A stretch of DNA of 64,000 bases from Breviolum minutum Mf 1.05b.01 (taxonomy: Eukaryota > Sar > Dinophyceae > Suessiales > Symbiodiniaceae): contig DF240877.1 in NCBI GenBank assembly GCA_000507305.1, forward strand, positions 7,095 through 71,094. Reading direction: 5' to 3'. Each line of letters starts with the position of its first letter. Within the stretch, counting starts at the first letter, position 1. Below are positions 20,801 to 29,239 of the stretch, in pieces. Made by a program: the position numbers and the translations under genes. Below the pieces are notes generated by a model. The model saw only the letters and a list, made by a program, of their open reading frames with translations. It was not told the origin of the DNA and made no database searches.

Positions 20801-22088
20801 AATTGTCGATTAGGTGTGCTCTACTTGGAGGATCATCCCATTTGGTGGTTAACAACCCTGCTTCGTTTTCGTTTTCTGAAGGTCTTCGTCTTGTTATAAC
20901 TAGCTTGGTTTAGGTTCCCTTTAAGTAACCACTGACGAAGTCGGCTGATCCTCCCTGGCACCCTGGAGTGCCTCGTTTCGGAATGGACGACATGGACGAC
21001 CTGCGAGGAGCTGCCAAAGCTAGTCGCTCCACTGCTTCGACTACACCCTCCGTGCTGGGGAAAGGTTCCGAGTCGCAAGGCACCGGCGGTAGCCGTTGGT
21101 AGCATCGTTGGGGGTCTTGGTTGAAGCCATGACTGGGTCAACCTACACCACCTAAGGATACCTAAGGTATTTCTCTAAGAAAATGAGGGTTTATGTAAGG
21201 CCTTATTAAGGGAAACCAATGGTTAATAAGCACTTATATAAGGCATTATTAGTGGGTTGTGTACTTTTGGGAGGGGGGGGATAGGTTGACTATCTACTTA
21301 TTTTCCTTGTGTAGGCCAGTTGGTTACGTAGCTAGGTATGCTTTCACAAACATTTGTGACACTTCCGCATCTCCACCGACTTTGAAACAGGACGTCGAGC
21401 CGAATCGGTGACATCTGTGGATTTGGAAATGCAACCCTTGACAGGCGCTTCCAGAAACGTGGGGAAGTAGCCATGCAAAGAGAACTTTTGGATACTTGTG
21501 GTGTAATTATTTTTTGATCTCGCAGCAAATTGCAGGATGAGTGTGGTTTTAGTATGGAGATCTCTAACCTTCAGTTGCCACTGCTTGCCACAGGGCGAGC
21601 ATCCCAGAGCATCGGTTATACATTTATCTTCGCGATTGCCAAGTAAAAGTTGAGGGGGAGTTATAATCATCATGACTTATTCTTTGATATGCCAACATGG
21701 CCAGCAAAATCCTCCATTTTCAAGTAGGAAATATGCCATCTATCTTCATCGCGGATTTTCCAGCCAGCTACTTTAGTAGTGTCTCTACATCCATTTGATA
21801 CCATGTTCATCCAACCTATTCTGGATGAATTAGATCAAACAACCTGGATGAACATCCAAGCTGGATGAACATGTTGGATGTTCACTTGCCTGGTCTGGAT
21901 GTTTGCACTTTGCCAACATCCGAAGTAGGACCTGGATTTCATCCAAGCCCAAAACATCCACAATCTCAACAAATTGCCATGTGGAGGTGGAGATGAAATC
22001 CCGCAGGCGCCGCAGGCCACGTTGCAAAGAGGGGATGGTGGGTCTTGAAATGAGGGGGAGCTATGCCAGGTTCCTAAGAAGATTGTAG
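16035..22088 (+). CDS. Candidate multi-exon host gene A, unrecognised product (partial)
   Basis: Short + strand open segments bounded by AG acceptors and GT/GC donors can be chained here: 16035-16139, 17016-17078, 18171-18218, 19805-19975, 20166-20252, 20941-21098, 21336-21407 and 21948-22037. Most junctions are phase 0, and 20941-21098 into 21336-21407 is consistent in phase 2. Two links are unresolved: the donor after 20166 and the join into 21948. The peptides are polar with a basic patch near the end (KSRRRRRPRCK). No domain was recognised and no start codon was located. Exons are GC-richer than surrounding DNA. Alternative frames exist in several segments, so the chain is a hypothesis. 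Confidence 0.35.
17016..17078 (+). CDS. Gene A candidate exon
   Basis: It follows a pyrimidine-rich TTTTGTGCAG acceptor and reads EPRFCYIMCQCVMYYDQDIA with one more residue. A GC donor (GCTGGT) at 17079 would keep phase 0; a GT at 17083 is the alternative. Confidence 0.35.
17778..17887. repeat. (TCA)n then (TTG)n microsatellite
   Basis: About 24 TCA units run directly into TTG units. The long single-residue open frames this produces on both strands (poly-Ile, poly-Ser, poly-Asp) are artefacts of the repeat. Confidence 0.95.
18171..18218 (+). CDS. Gene A candidate micro-exon
   Basis: It lies between GGGGCTAG and a GTAGGG donor. The 48 nt read SLQQDMAASSRDNGKE in phase 0, compatible with its proposed neighbours. 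Confidence 0.4.
19256..19390. mobile_element. Inverted-repeat element, family B
   Basis: The left end is CAACCAACCCCCCCTAACG. The right end is GAGGGAGGTTGACCAGTC. Internal wording (GCTTATGAAAACCATTGG and TTTGGCCGGCTA) is shared with 47270-47434. Related copies lie at 21131-21292, 54882-54997 and 63238-63321. It is non-coding. Confidence 0.55.
19805..19975 (+). CDS. Gene A candidate exon (57 codons)
   Basis: It follows a strong acceptor (poly-T then TTTTTCCAG) and precedes GTAAAA. The 171-nt frame reads RDFGLGRMYCFSLPAWHAQK and later FGQRLISDNDLEKLRIQSV. Both ends are phase 0. The longer open frame spanning 19487-19996 is mostly intron and a family E-like repeat read through. Confidence 0.45.
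20166..20252 (+). CDS. Gene A candidate exon
   Basis: It follows TTTTTTTCAAG. The frame reads SDAAKDLTMTSVPSKDREMK and then KTWRMSP before a TAG at 20253. It joins the previous exon in phase 0. Either an internal donor (a GA boundary after KDR is possible) or termination here would fit. Confidence 0.35.
20385..20511. mobile_element. Inverted-repeat element, family K
   Basis: TGTCAACACCGGATTAATAA with ACCCC at the left is mirrored by GGGGTTTATTAATCCGG and GGTCAACA at the right. It is non-coding. The sequence on both sides resembles family D, so K seems to have inserted into a D element. Confidence 0.6.
20512..20650. mobile_element. Family D inverted-repeat element (right part)
   Basis: It ends with ACAAGTCCTGGGATGATCCT and CCAAGTA, the inverse of the TACTTGGAGGATCATCCCAG end seen at 36703 and 60238. 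A second D end (TTGGAGGATCATCCC) appears at about 20826. The element is interrupted on its left by family K. Confidence 0.5.
20941..21098 (+). CDS. Gene A candidate exon
   Basis: It is GC-rich and in the frame SADPPWHPGVPRFGMDDMDD followed by LRGAAKASRSTASTTPSVLG and a Gly/Ser-rich end. A GTAGCA donor at 21099 leaves two bases, which pair in phase with the one-base start of the exon at 21336. The peptide looks intrinsically disordered. Confidence 0.4.
21131..21292. mobile_element. Inverted-repeat element, family B
   Basis: GACTGGGTCAACCTAC at the left and GATAGGTTGACTATC at the right are inverted. The interior contains TAAGGCCTTATTAAGGG, as in other B copies. Confidence 0.5.
21336..21407 (+). 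CDS. Gene A candidate exon
   Basis: It follows CTAG and precedes GTGACA. The frame reads YAFTNICDTSASPPTLKQDV then EPN, with split codons at both ends. A different frame of the same DNA (starting FRISTDFETG) is also open, so the call is tentative. Confidence 0.35.
21948..22037 (+). CDS. Gene A candidate exon with basic patch
   Basis: It follows ATCCAAG and reads PKTSTISTNCHVEVEMKSRR and RRRPRCKEGM before GTGGGT. The run of arginines resembles a nuclear localisation signal. The frame stays open to a TAG at 22086, so this could instead be a terminal exon. Confidence 0.35.
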
Positions 22089-22093
22089 CATGA

Positions 22094-22095
22094 TA

Positions 22096-22149
<54 letters not shown>
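22094..22149. repeat. (GAT)n microsatellite
   Basis: An uninterrupted GAT/ATG repeat of about 18 units. It produces artefactual poly-Met, poly-Ile and poly-Ser frames. Confidence 0.95.
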
Positions 22150-23527
22150 GTGCTAGTGTTGTGGTTGTCATTGTGGTTGGCGTTGGGCTGTCGGTTGTTA
22201 GTTGTTTGTTGTTTGTCGTCGTCGTTGTCGTTGTTTGTTTTGAGTATATCCTCAAATAGCAAGCTTAAAAACTCTAGTTTTCAAGTGGTTGATTATTTTT
22301 TCATAGTTTCCCCAGAATCTTTTGTTCTTTTACTATCTAGGCAGGTTGCCAGGGTAAAAACTCTTAGTACTTCTGAAATCAACTCAGTGAATCATCATGA
22401 GACTGGTCAATAGCACCGTGATGAAGGAATCCATTTTTTCACTTGGATGTTGGAGAACAGGTACCAACAACACAATTATGGAGCTCGCTAGTCCCCACGA
22501 ACAGTGAGTAAAGTTGGGCTTTCAATTTTCAGGGAAATGCCTGCAAGCACGGCTAGATGTGAAGCTCCTGGATTTTTCCGACGGTCATTTCGGGATGTTT
22601 TTTTTTCAGCCTTTGGGAACTTGACCGGGGTCGTAGGTGGAACGTCCTAAAAAGAGGCTCTACAACGTCCGGGCACTCTGGAAGCTACCAGAAAAGTTGG
22701 AGCTTTTTTGGGTCATGTTGTTTTTTTGTTCCCTCCGTTCAAATAATACTATACTCTTTCTCCCAGAATCATGGTAACCTGGTTACCTCCTTCAGTGAAA
22801 AAATGGCGACATGGCTTCCTCCAAAAAAAGGGACCATAAACAAAACACCAGAAGGGGGTGGGTGGTGAGCGGGGGGGGTGGAGTCGTGCAAGGTGTTCAG
22901 AAAATGCATGAAAAGGCTGAGTGGAGTCATGAAAAAGTCTGCAGAAGGAAAAAAAGACGACGACATTTTCTTGTTTGAACAAAAGAGGATTTTTTCGGCC
23001 GTCGGCCTTGTCCAATCCAACCAGTTTACCGACGATTTTGTGTTTTTTTCGGCTTCAAGAAAAACCCTAAGGTTTGGCCTTCGCGGAATAAGTTTTTCTG
23101 CAAAGGTACCATGATGACAGGCGAGGTATCTTTTTTGGTCAGCCTTTTTTGGTTGAAAACTGCAGAGGTTGTGGTTTCTTGGACACATTTTCACCACAGG
23201 TAGCAAGGTGTAGTTGGGATAACGCGAGGTGCAGTAGGTAGGAATTAGATGAGGATAATTTACACTCAAGTTTTCTAACATAGCAATCCAAAATGGAACC
23301 TGAATGAAGATGTATTTCCTATTGAACATGAGGATATTCCTGCTATCGCTATACCAGAGGGTAGCTTTTCACACACAGCCGTGGGTGGTTGGTGAAGTAG
23401 ATGTTTTTTCATCTCCATCAAAGTATGAAAGATTCATCAATACAACATACTGAACCATTGGACCCGCCATTTAGACAGAAACAGTACAGATTATATGATA
23501 TATATTACGTATATTATATATACATTA
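22150..23527. other. Mostly non-coding, one possible exon
   Basis: A G/T-rich segment follows the GAT repeat. At 22899 onward, after GTGTTCAG, the frame KMHEKAEWSHEKVCRRKKRR is open for 24 codons before a GTTTGA donor. It is basic and plausible as an exon, but it is unlinked to others. A family E copy lies at 23282-23372. Nothing else was recognised. Confidence 0.35.
23282..23372. mobile_element. Family E element (left end degraded)
   Basis: The internal sequence GAAGATGTATTTCCTATTG and the right end ACCAGAGGGTAG match the copy at 46397-46502. The left terminal repeat is not recognisable. Confidence 0.5.
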
Positions 23528-23930
23528 CGTTTCTATCTATCTATCTACTATCTATCTATCTATCTACCTATCTATCTATCTATCTACCTATCTATCTATC
23601 TACCTATCTATCTATCTATCTACCTATCTATCTATCTATCTACCTATCTACCTATCTATCTATCTACCTATCTATCTATCTATCTACCTACCTACCTATC
23701 TATCTATCTACCTACCTATCTATCTATCTATCTACCTACCTACCTATCTATCTATCTATCTACCTACCTATCTATCTATCTACCTACCTACCTATCTATC
23801 TATCTACCGACCTACCTACCTTTCTATCTATCTATCTATCTACCCATCTATCTACCCATCTATCTATGTATCCATCTTCTATCTATCTATCTATCTATCC
23901 ATCCATCCATCTATCTATCTATCTATCTAC
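23528..23930. repeat. (TATC)n / (TACC) microsatellite, ~400 bp
   Basis: Long runs of CTAT interspersed with CTAC units. The interspersed pattern is itself periodic. It gives artefactual YLSI-repeat open frames. Smaller tracts of the same unit lie at 24259-24291, 25400-25444, 25793-25811 and 26194-26471. Confidence 0.95.
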
Positions 23931-24257
23931 TTCCAAAGAACACAAGTAGATATCTATCTATCGTGGATCGATACGTGTTTGCAGAATGTCTCCGGGCCAC
24001 TCACACGCACCATAGCGTGCCTTCTCAGTCGAATCAGCTTTCAAGACTGGATCAGCAGCAGCTAAAGCCTGACGAAAGGATGCTACGTGCATGGTGTTGC
24101 GAGATATATGACCTTTGTTTAACTAAAGAGGGCCTTAAGAAAAGATCATTGCCTGGATACAGTGGGCCTCGATAGATACAGCATATCTATTTTTGAGGGA
24201 CATTGTGTGCAAAATCCATTGTGACATCAAGACTTGTTGGGCCTTTATCAACCAAAT

Positions 24258-24292
<35 letters not shown>

Positions 24293-24819
24293 CCGTGATT
24301 CTGATTGTGAATTCATTGAATTCTGAATGAATAACCACCAGTCACACTACCCCATCCCCCCCAATGTCCAGTATTGGCATGATTTGACTCGACCAAGCGG
24401 AGTTGATTTCATCGATCTAATGTTGTCGACGTAAGAATCCAGGAACTGCCGTCTCACACAAACACTTCAACAAAGTGACTGGTCCAGGACACCCTCAGTC
24501 CAGAGCAGCTAGGAAGTGGAGACGATCTGAAAGGACAAACTGGAATCCAACAAATGGTGGGATCTTCAAAGTTTTCATGATACTGTAGATAGATACGTCA
24601 AACAGCAGCTGTAGTTTCATCAAAGCATCGCAAACCAGTGACAAACAATCAACAGCACAGTGACTGATCCCTGATCGGTTTGATTTCTGATTTGCTGCAT
24701 GATTCAGAGTATAGTTTAGATATTGAAAATTGATTCGGACACGTTTATCTAGATAACACAGTACAGTAGATAGATACAAGAATAAGGACATAGCAGCCGT
24801 AGCCGATTCGCTTCAATAT

Positions 24820-25317
24820 TCAGAACCACCACCCATGTGCAATCTGACGCATGCTATATGCACGGCCTGAAATCTTTGCATTCAATGGGGGCAAAACGGT
24901 TGATGCCAGTTGCATCAAACTCTTGGATTCCATTGTAGACTCAAACACCTTGTCCAAAGCACATGTGTTACGTTGGTTCTTTACATGTCGGGCTTTCTTG
25001 TTCTGCTTTGCACAAATGGCACTAGTAGTATCAGGAAAGCACAGTTTCCTTTTAGTGCCTGTCAACTGCAAAAGATCGCCTGATTTAGGTGATCTACGTT
25101 CCATACTACAGCTGCTGCTGCTGTCACTCACGTCAATCCTCTCAGCCGAAGATTTCTTGGAAGGTGTCACATCCAAACTAGCAGCTGGCATGGCTAGATT
25201 GTAGCAAAGCATGTAACGCGTCCTTTGGAGGGCCTTCTTGTGCCAAAAAAGAAAAGGGCTACATACCGACACTAAATTGCGAGTCAGTGAGTGAATGCAA
25301 CATATACCGAATATCAT
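24820..25317 (-). CDS. Possible minus-strand ORF, Ser/Lys-rich (165 aa)
   Basis: An ATG-initiated frame with a natural-looking interior: SKKSSAERIDVSDSSSSCSM, KRKLCFPDTTSAICAKQNKK and a Leu/Met-containing tail. No domain was recognised. It lies between TATC tracts and would be the only minus-strand gene in the window. It may instead be part of a repeat-flanked mobile element or a chance frame. Confidence 0.25.
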   Translation of the reverse strand: MIFGICCIHSLTRNLVSVCSPFLFWHKKALQRTRYMLCYNLAMPAASLDVTPSKKSSAERIDVSDSSSSCSMERRSPKSGDLLQLTGTKRKLCFPDTTSAICAKQNKKARHVKNQRNTCALDKVFESTMESKSLMQLASTVLPPLNAKISGRAYSMRQIAHGWWF

Positions 25318-25529
25318 AGATATAGATGCAAGTATCTAGATATAGTCGCACACATGCACCGCACAACTGCACGTACGCACACCACAACCGCATGTGCAAT
25401 ATCTATCTAGATATCTATTTATCTTTCTATCTATCTATCTATCTAGAAGGGGTGGCCCTTCACAAGAAAAACCGGTCCCCCACCGAACTATACAATTGGA
25501 AAAGTACTTGTGCAAAACGTGTTGATTTT

Positions 25530-25656
25530 GGTTAGTTGTGCTTCCGTTTGGCAAACGGAAGCGCGACTAACCATTCTATGGCGCAACTGTAGCTTCAAGT
25601 TGTGCTACGAGATGGTTAGTTGTGCTTCCGTTTGGCAAACGGAAGCGCGACTAAGC
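25530..25656. repeat. Duplicated 39-nt hairpin with a third hairpin between
   Basis: TTAGTTGTGCTTCCGTTTGG continuing CAAACGGAAGCGCGACTAA occurs at 25532-25570 and identically at 25616-25654. The arms pair fully if two G-U wobbles are allowed, which suggests structure at the RNA level. Between them GCGCAACT (25581-25588) pairs with AGTTGTGC (25598-25605), again with one wobble, and flanking CCAT/ATGG can close an outer stem. No coding role is apparent. Confidence 0.8.
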
Positions 25657-26193
25657 CATTTGGACGTTTTCGGTGGGTTTCTTATGGGCTGGAACAGACT
25701 GAAACAATATGGCTGCGCATCAGCTCAAACAATTGTATTTTTCATGTAGGGGGCCCCCTCCACCCTCCATACAATTCTAAGCGGCAGGGGTCTATCTAGA
25801 TAGATAGATACCATATGAACCTATATTCACATAGGTCTTGAGAATAGAAATAAACTGTGACCATAATGACTGGAAATCTTCCATGTCCATGTTCCATCTC
25901 CAGGGGTTTTGGAGCTCCGGTCCCCGGAATATTCTAAGTGCGAACAAAATCCAAAGATTGAAGAAAAGGATTGTACAAGAAAATACGTCTTTTCTTTTAG
26001 TATTTTCAGTAACATCCGGTGCAATTGGCAATTGACCCCAAAGAAGGAGTGTAGTTACAAAAAAGACTGCTATTCTAGATTGACTCTACAAATTCTTCGC
26101 ACTTAGAATATTCTCCCGACCACCACTTTCCCAGGTTCCAGTGATGAGTGGTGTTTCGAGAAACCGATGAAACTTGTCTCTCCGTGACATGCA

Positions 26194-26194
26194 C

Positions 26195-26226
<32 letters not shown>

Positions 26227-26405
26227 ATATCTATCTATCTATCCATCTATCTATCTATCTATCTAGATATCTATCTGTCTATCTATCTATCTATCTATCT
26301 ACCTATCTATGTATCTATCTATCTATCTATCTATCCATCTATCTATCTATCTATCTATCTATCTAGNACCTATCTACCTATCTACCTATCTATCTATCTA
26401 TCTAC

Positions 26406-26471
<66 letters not shown>
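26194..26471. repeat. (TATC)n microsatellite with an N at 26367
   Basis: A CTAT-unit array with a single undetermined base at 26367. The true array length is uncertain. Confidence 0.95.
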
Positions 26472-26472
<1 letters not shown>

Positions 26473-26897
26473 CACACATCATACACATAAGTTTGAAAGC
26501 GATTCTATGCAGGCTGGCATTTGTTTCTCTGAAATCAGATTCCTCCATCAGCTTCATAGTTCATAGTTCTCTGAAAAATGAGATGTCTTTGATAGGAGAC
26601 GTTGTTACCTTTAAAGAGATGTCATTTTCCACTGAACCATTGAGCCTTATAGGAGGAAGGGCAGATAGTAATTCGAGGTGGGTTGTTTTTTTCAACATGT
26701 TTCACCAGTTTTGTATTTTTATCCTGATAATTTGGGGGAAGATTCAACCATTTTGACTTCTGCAACATGTGTTGAACATAAAACTGGAAAGTTATCACAT
26801 CAAGAAAGGTCAACACCTGCATTGGTGAGAACTAACATCAGCATGTATTTCGTAAACTTGTTAATTGGTGTCTAGAGATGCTTTTTATGTTTTTCAG

Positions 26898-27002
26898 GTT
26901 CAGGATACACATACGCAGCAAATGAGCTTCTTAAGGAATGCCGTGGTTCGAACAACCACCAATCCAAAGTACCAAATACCCTTCTTCCCATCATTGGTTC
27001 AA
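26898..27002 (+). CDS. Candidate exon, unassigned
   Basis: It follows a pyrimidine-rich TTTTTCAG and reads VQDTHTQQMSFLRNAVVRTT then TNPKYQIPFFPSLVQ to a TAG at 27003. A GT inside (GTGGTT) could end it earlier. It lies about 2 kb upstream of the first recognised DHHC exon and could be part of that gene's N-terminal region. Confidence 0.3.
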
Positions 27003-27127
27003 TAGAAGATGGGTACCTCTAAAACGATACTAAAGCCTTCAGAAGAGGTTCATTTCCACACACTCACCATGAAGCTATGAAGAAAGGTTAATCATTTAGG
27101 TGAAGCTTGGATCCACTCCCCAAATGT

Positions 27128-27210
27128 AGTAACAGTCACCACAAGGATGATTCCACTTTTAGTAGGGGATCCCGAACTAAACCTTCATTTGCGAGGGGGG
27201 TACAAGCCAA
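27128..27210. mobile_element. Family H-like repeat
   Basis: AACAGTCACCACAAGGATGA and TTTTAGTAGGGGATCC followed by AAACCTTCATTTGCGAG match the element at 39999-40077. It is non-coding. No gene is seen in 27211-28525 apart from short unsupported frames; at 27527-27650 a GETEMG..LEELRKLMEL frame follows a TTGTTGCAG acceptor and is possible but unlinked. Confidence 0.45.
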
Positions 27211-28525
27211 AATCTACTACCCAGTAGGGAACGATTCCAACCTAAACCGACTCATGAATGTCACAAGCGATTGCATCCTGGGGCCCGAAGGGGGGTAGAT
27301 CCAAGGTGAAGCTCGGATTGGTTGAAGTTTTCGGGTTGGCTCCTGCTGTTGAATTTTTTAAGGAAGGGTGACTAGTCCTGCAAAAATCTTGAAAACCTAC
27401 CATTCTCCAAGTTACATAGATCCTTGAGTTCAAGTATATTCTTCACATTTGTTCCTTGATGTTGTAAAAGAAGATGCAACAAATTGCTGCAAAATTGTAC
27501 GTTTTGTTGTTTTTTTTGTTGCAGGTGGTGAGACAGAAATGGGTATCACTCCTAACTGCTCGGTACCAAACTTGTGTGTCTCTCGGCGTTGTCGATGTAG
27601 TAGGGGATGGTTGGATGAGTTGGAGGAGTTGAGGAAGTTGATGGAACTTTAGTTCGAAACGAACCCACCCACCCAAGGAAATCAGGCTTTGGAGGATTCT
27701 TAAGGGCCAATGATGGTTAATAACTAATAACCCTTAATAAGGCCGTACCCTTAAATTCCCGCTTGTTTTTCTCCAAGACTTTTCCAAGCCCTTAAGATAT
27801 GTTCCAGGGGTCTGTTGGAAATTTCAAAATTTCATCACCGGCCTGTTGGTGATTTTTGTCCAAAACGTCGGAGGTTTGGACCTGTATCTTGGCTCCATGC
27901 TCCTTGTATTTCATCTGGGTTTCTTGGTGCTGAAAGTAGACACACCACGGACAGAGGCAATGGAGTTATACAACGGATGGAAATTTAGGGGAGGGATGAA
28001 AGGAGAGAAGTTATGATGTAGATGAAAGATGTTTGGAAGGTTGGTTGGACAGGAGATGATAGGTCGAAATATGCAGATGATCTGTGACACTAATTGGTGT
28101 GAAGATGCAGCATGAACAAAACAATCCGAAAGGTGGTGAAGATGTCCAGAGATTTGAAAAAGACACAGTTTCTTGGGTCTTAAGCTGGTGATGCAAAAGA
28201 TCCTATGTGTTTTTTTTTTAAACGAAGGGCTTATTGAATCTCAGCCCAACATGAGTGGATCATTCCGTCCGGATGGATCGGGGCTCGAATTTCCAACCCC
28301 AAGAGTGTCAAACCAACGAGGGGGATTGAGGAAACAGATCAAAATCGCTTGTTAATTCGGGTTGGTGAAACTAATATATCATGAATTTGTTTTTTTTCCT
28401 AATAGTCAAATATAAGTTCCTGATGATTGCAAAATCAGGTTGTCCATCATGAATCTAATGTCTATTCATTATATTCAACAAACAAAAGAGTTTCGTTCCT
28501 CAACATTCACGCTCAACCCTTAGAG

Positions 28526-28613
28526 AGCACACCCCCTCCCGCTGCTGTGCAGAAAGGTCTTCCCGCATCTTTGGAAAGAAGGATGCTATACCTTGCCTTT
28601 GGCTACCCTCGCG
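28526..28613 (+). CDS. Candidate exon upstream of the DHHC gene
   Basis: GC-rich; the frame STPPPAAVQKGLPASLERRM then LYLAFGYPRG runs from an AG to a GTGCGG donor. No domain was recognised. It could encode cytosolic N-terminus of the DHHC protein, but linkage is not shown. Confidence 0.3.
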
Positions 28614-28698
28614 GTGCGGGGATGTTTTTGGGTTGAGTTTTTGCTGGGGTGGAAGTGGAAGCTGTTTGAAGGAGATTGAAAGTGACTAGGATTTGAAA

Positions 28699-28829
28699 TG
28701 AGCAATGGAAGAAACCCTGGTTGTTTGGGGTTTTATAGGGGATTGTACTTGGGATGATGATAATCCATTATAATGATCACTATAAACCATCCAGTATAAT
28801 GGAAAATAGGAGTTTTTTTTCATGGCTCA
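28699..28829. mobile_element. Inverted-repeat element, family G
   Basis: It begins TGAGCAATGGAAGAAACCCT with GGTTGTTTGGGG and ends TTTTTTTTCATGGCTCA. The outer TGAGC/GGCTCA ends are inverted and the interior is AT-rich. Further copies lie at 32829-32970, 55967-56105, 57999-58152 and, as a right half, 56790-56866. Confidence 0.6.
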
Positions 28830-29152
28830 AATAGACTTGTTGAAGAAACAGAGAAGGTACAAGTTTTGTTTGGTATGTTAGTATGTTAGTAGTTAGTATG
28901 TTAGTATGTTAAAAGTATCCGACGGGAACCATTCCGACAGCATTTTGAGCCTTTACTTTTCCATACGATGCAGGCATACAGTATGCTATGCTATCTATTA
29001 AACTAACAGTATACCCATATTTTTGCTGGTTTCTAGTCTAGTAATAAGAACCAACAAATTATGCAACATGTCCTTTTTTCGAAGAAGTTTCGGGGTTGTT
29101 TTTGGTATCACAGGGTATCACCCATTCACCCCTGCTTCCAACCGAGCTGCAG

Positions 29153-29239
29153 GTATTTGTGATGGCAACCGGCTTCTTATTAGCCACTTGTTGCTCAGAC
29201 CCGGGCATCATCCCACGACGCGAGGCATGCCGGACAAAT
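29153..29239 (+). CDS. DHHC gene exon: end of TM2 and DPG motif
   Basis: It follows GAGCTGCAG and reads VFVMATGFLLATCC then SDPGIIPRREACRTN up to a GTTTGG donor, phase 0. The hydrophobic segment followed by DPG and IIPRR is the conserved signature just after TM2 in DHHC enzymes. Another frame across this DNA is open for 106 codons, but it contains no family motif. Confidence 0.75.

Noticed and set aside
23401..24175. 182- and 226-codon frames of repeated YLSI/YLPI
   Set aside because: They are read-through of the TATC microsatellite, which has no stops in several frames. The unique tail after 23930 is short and unsupported.
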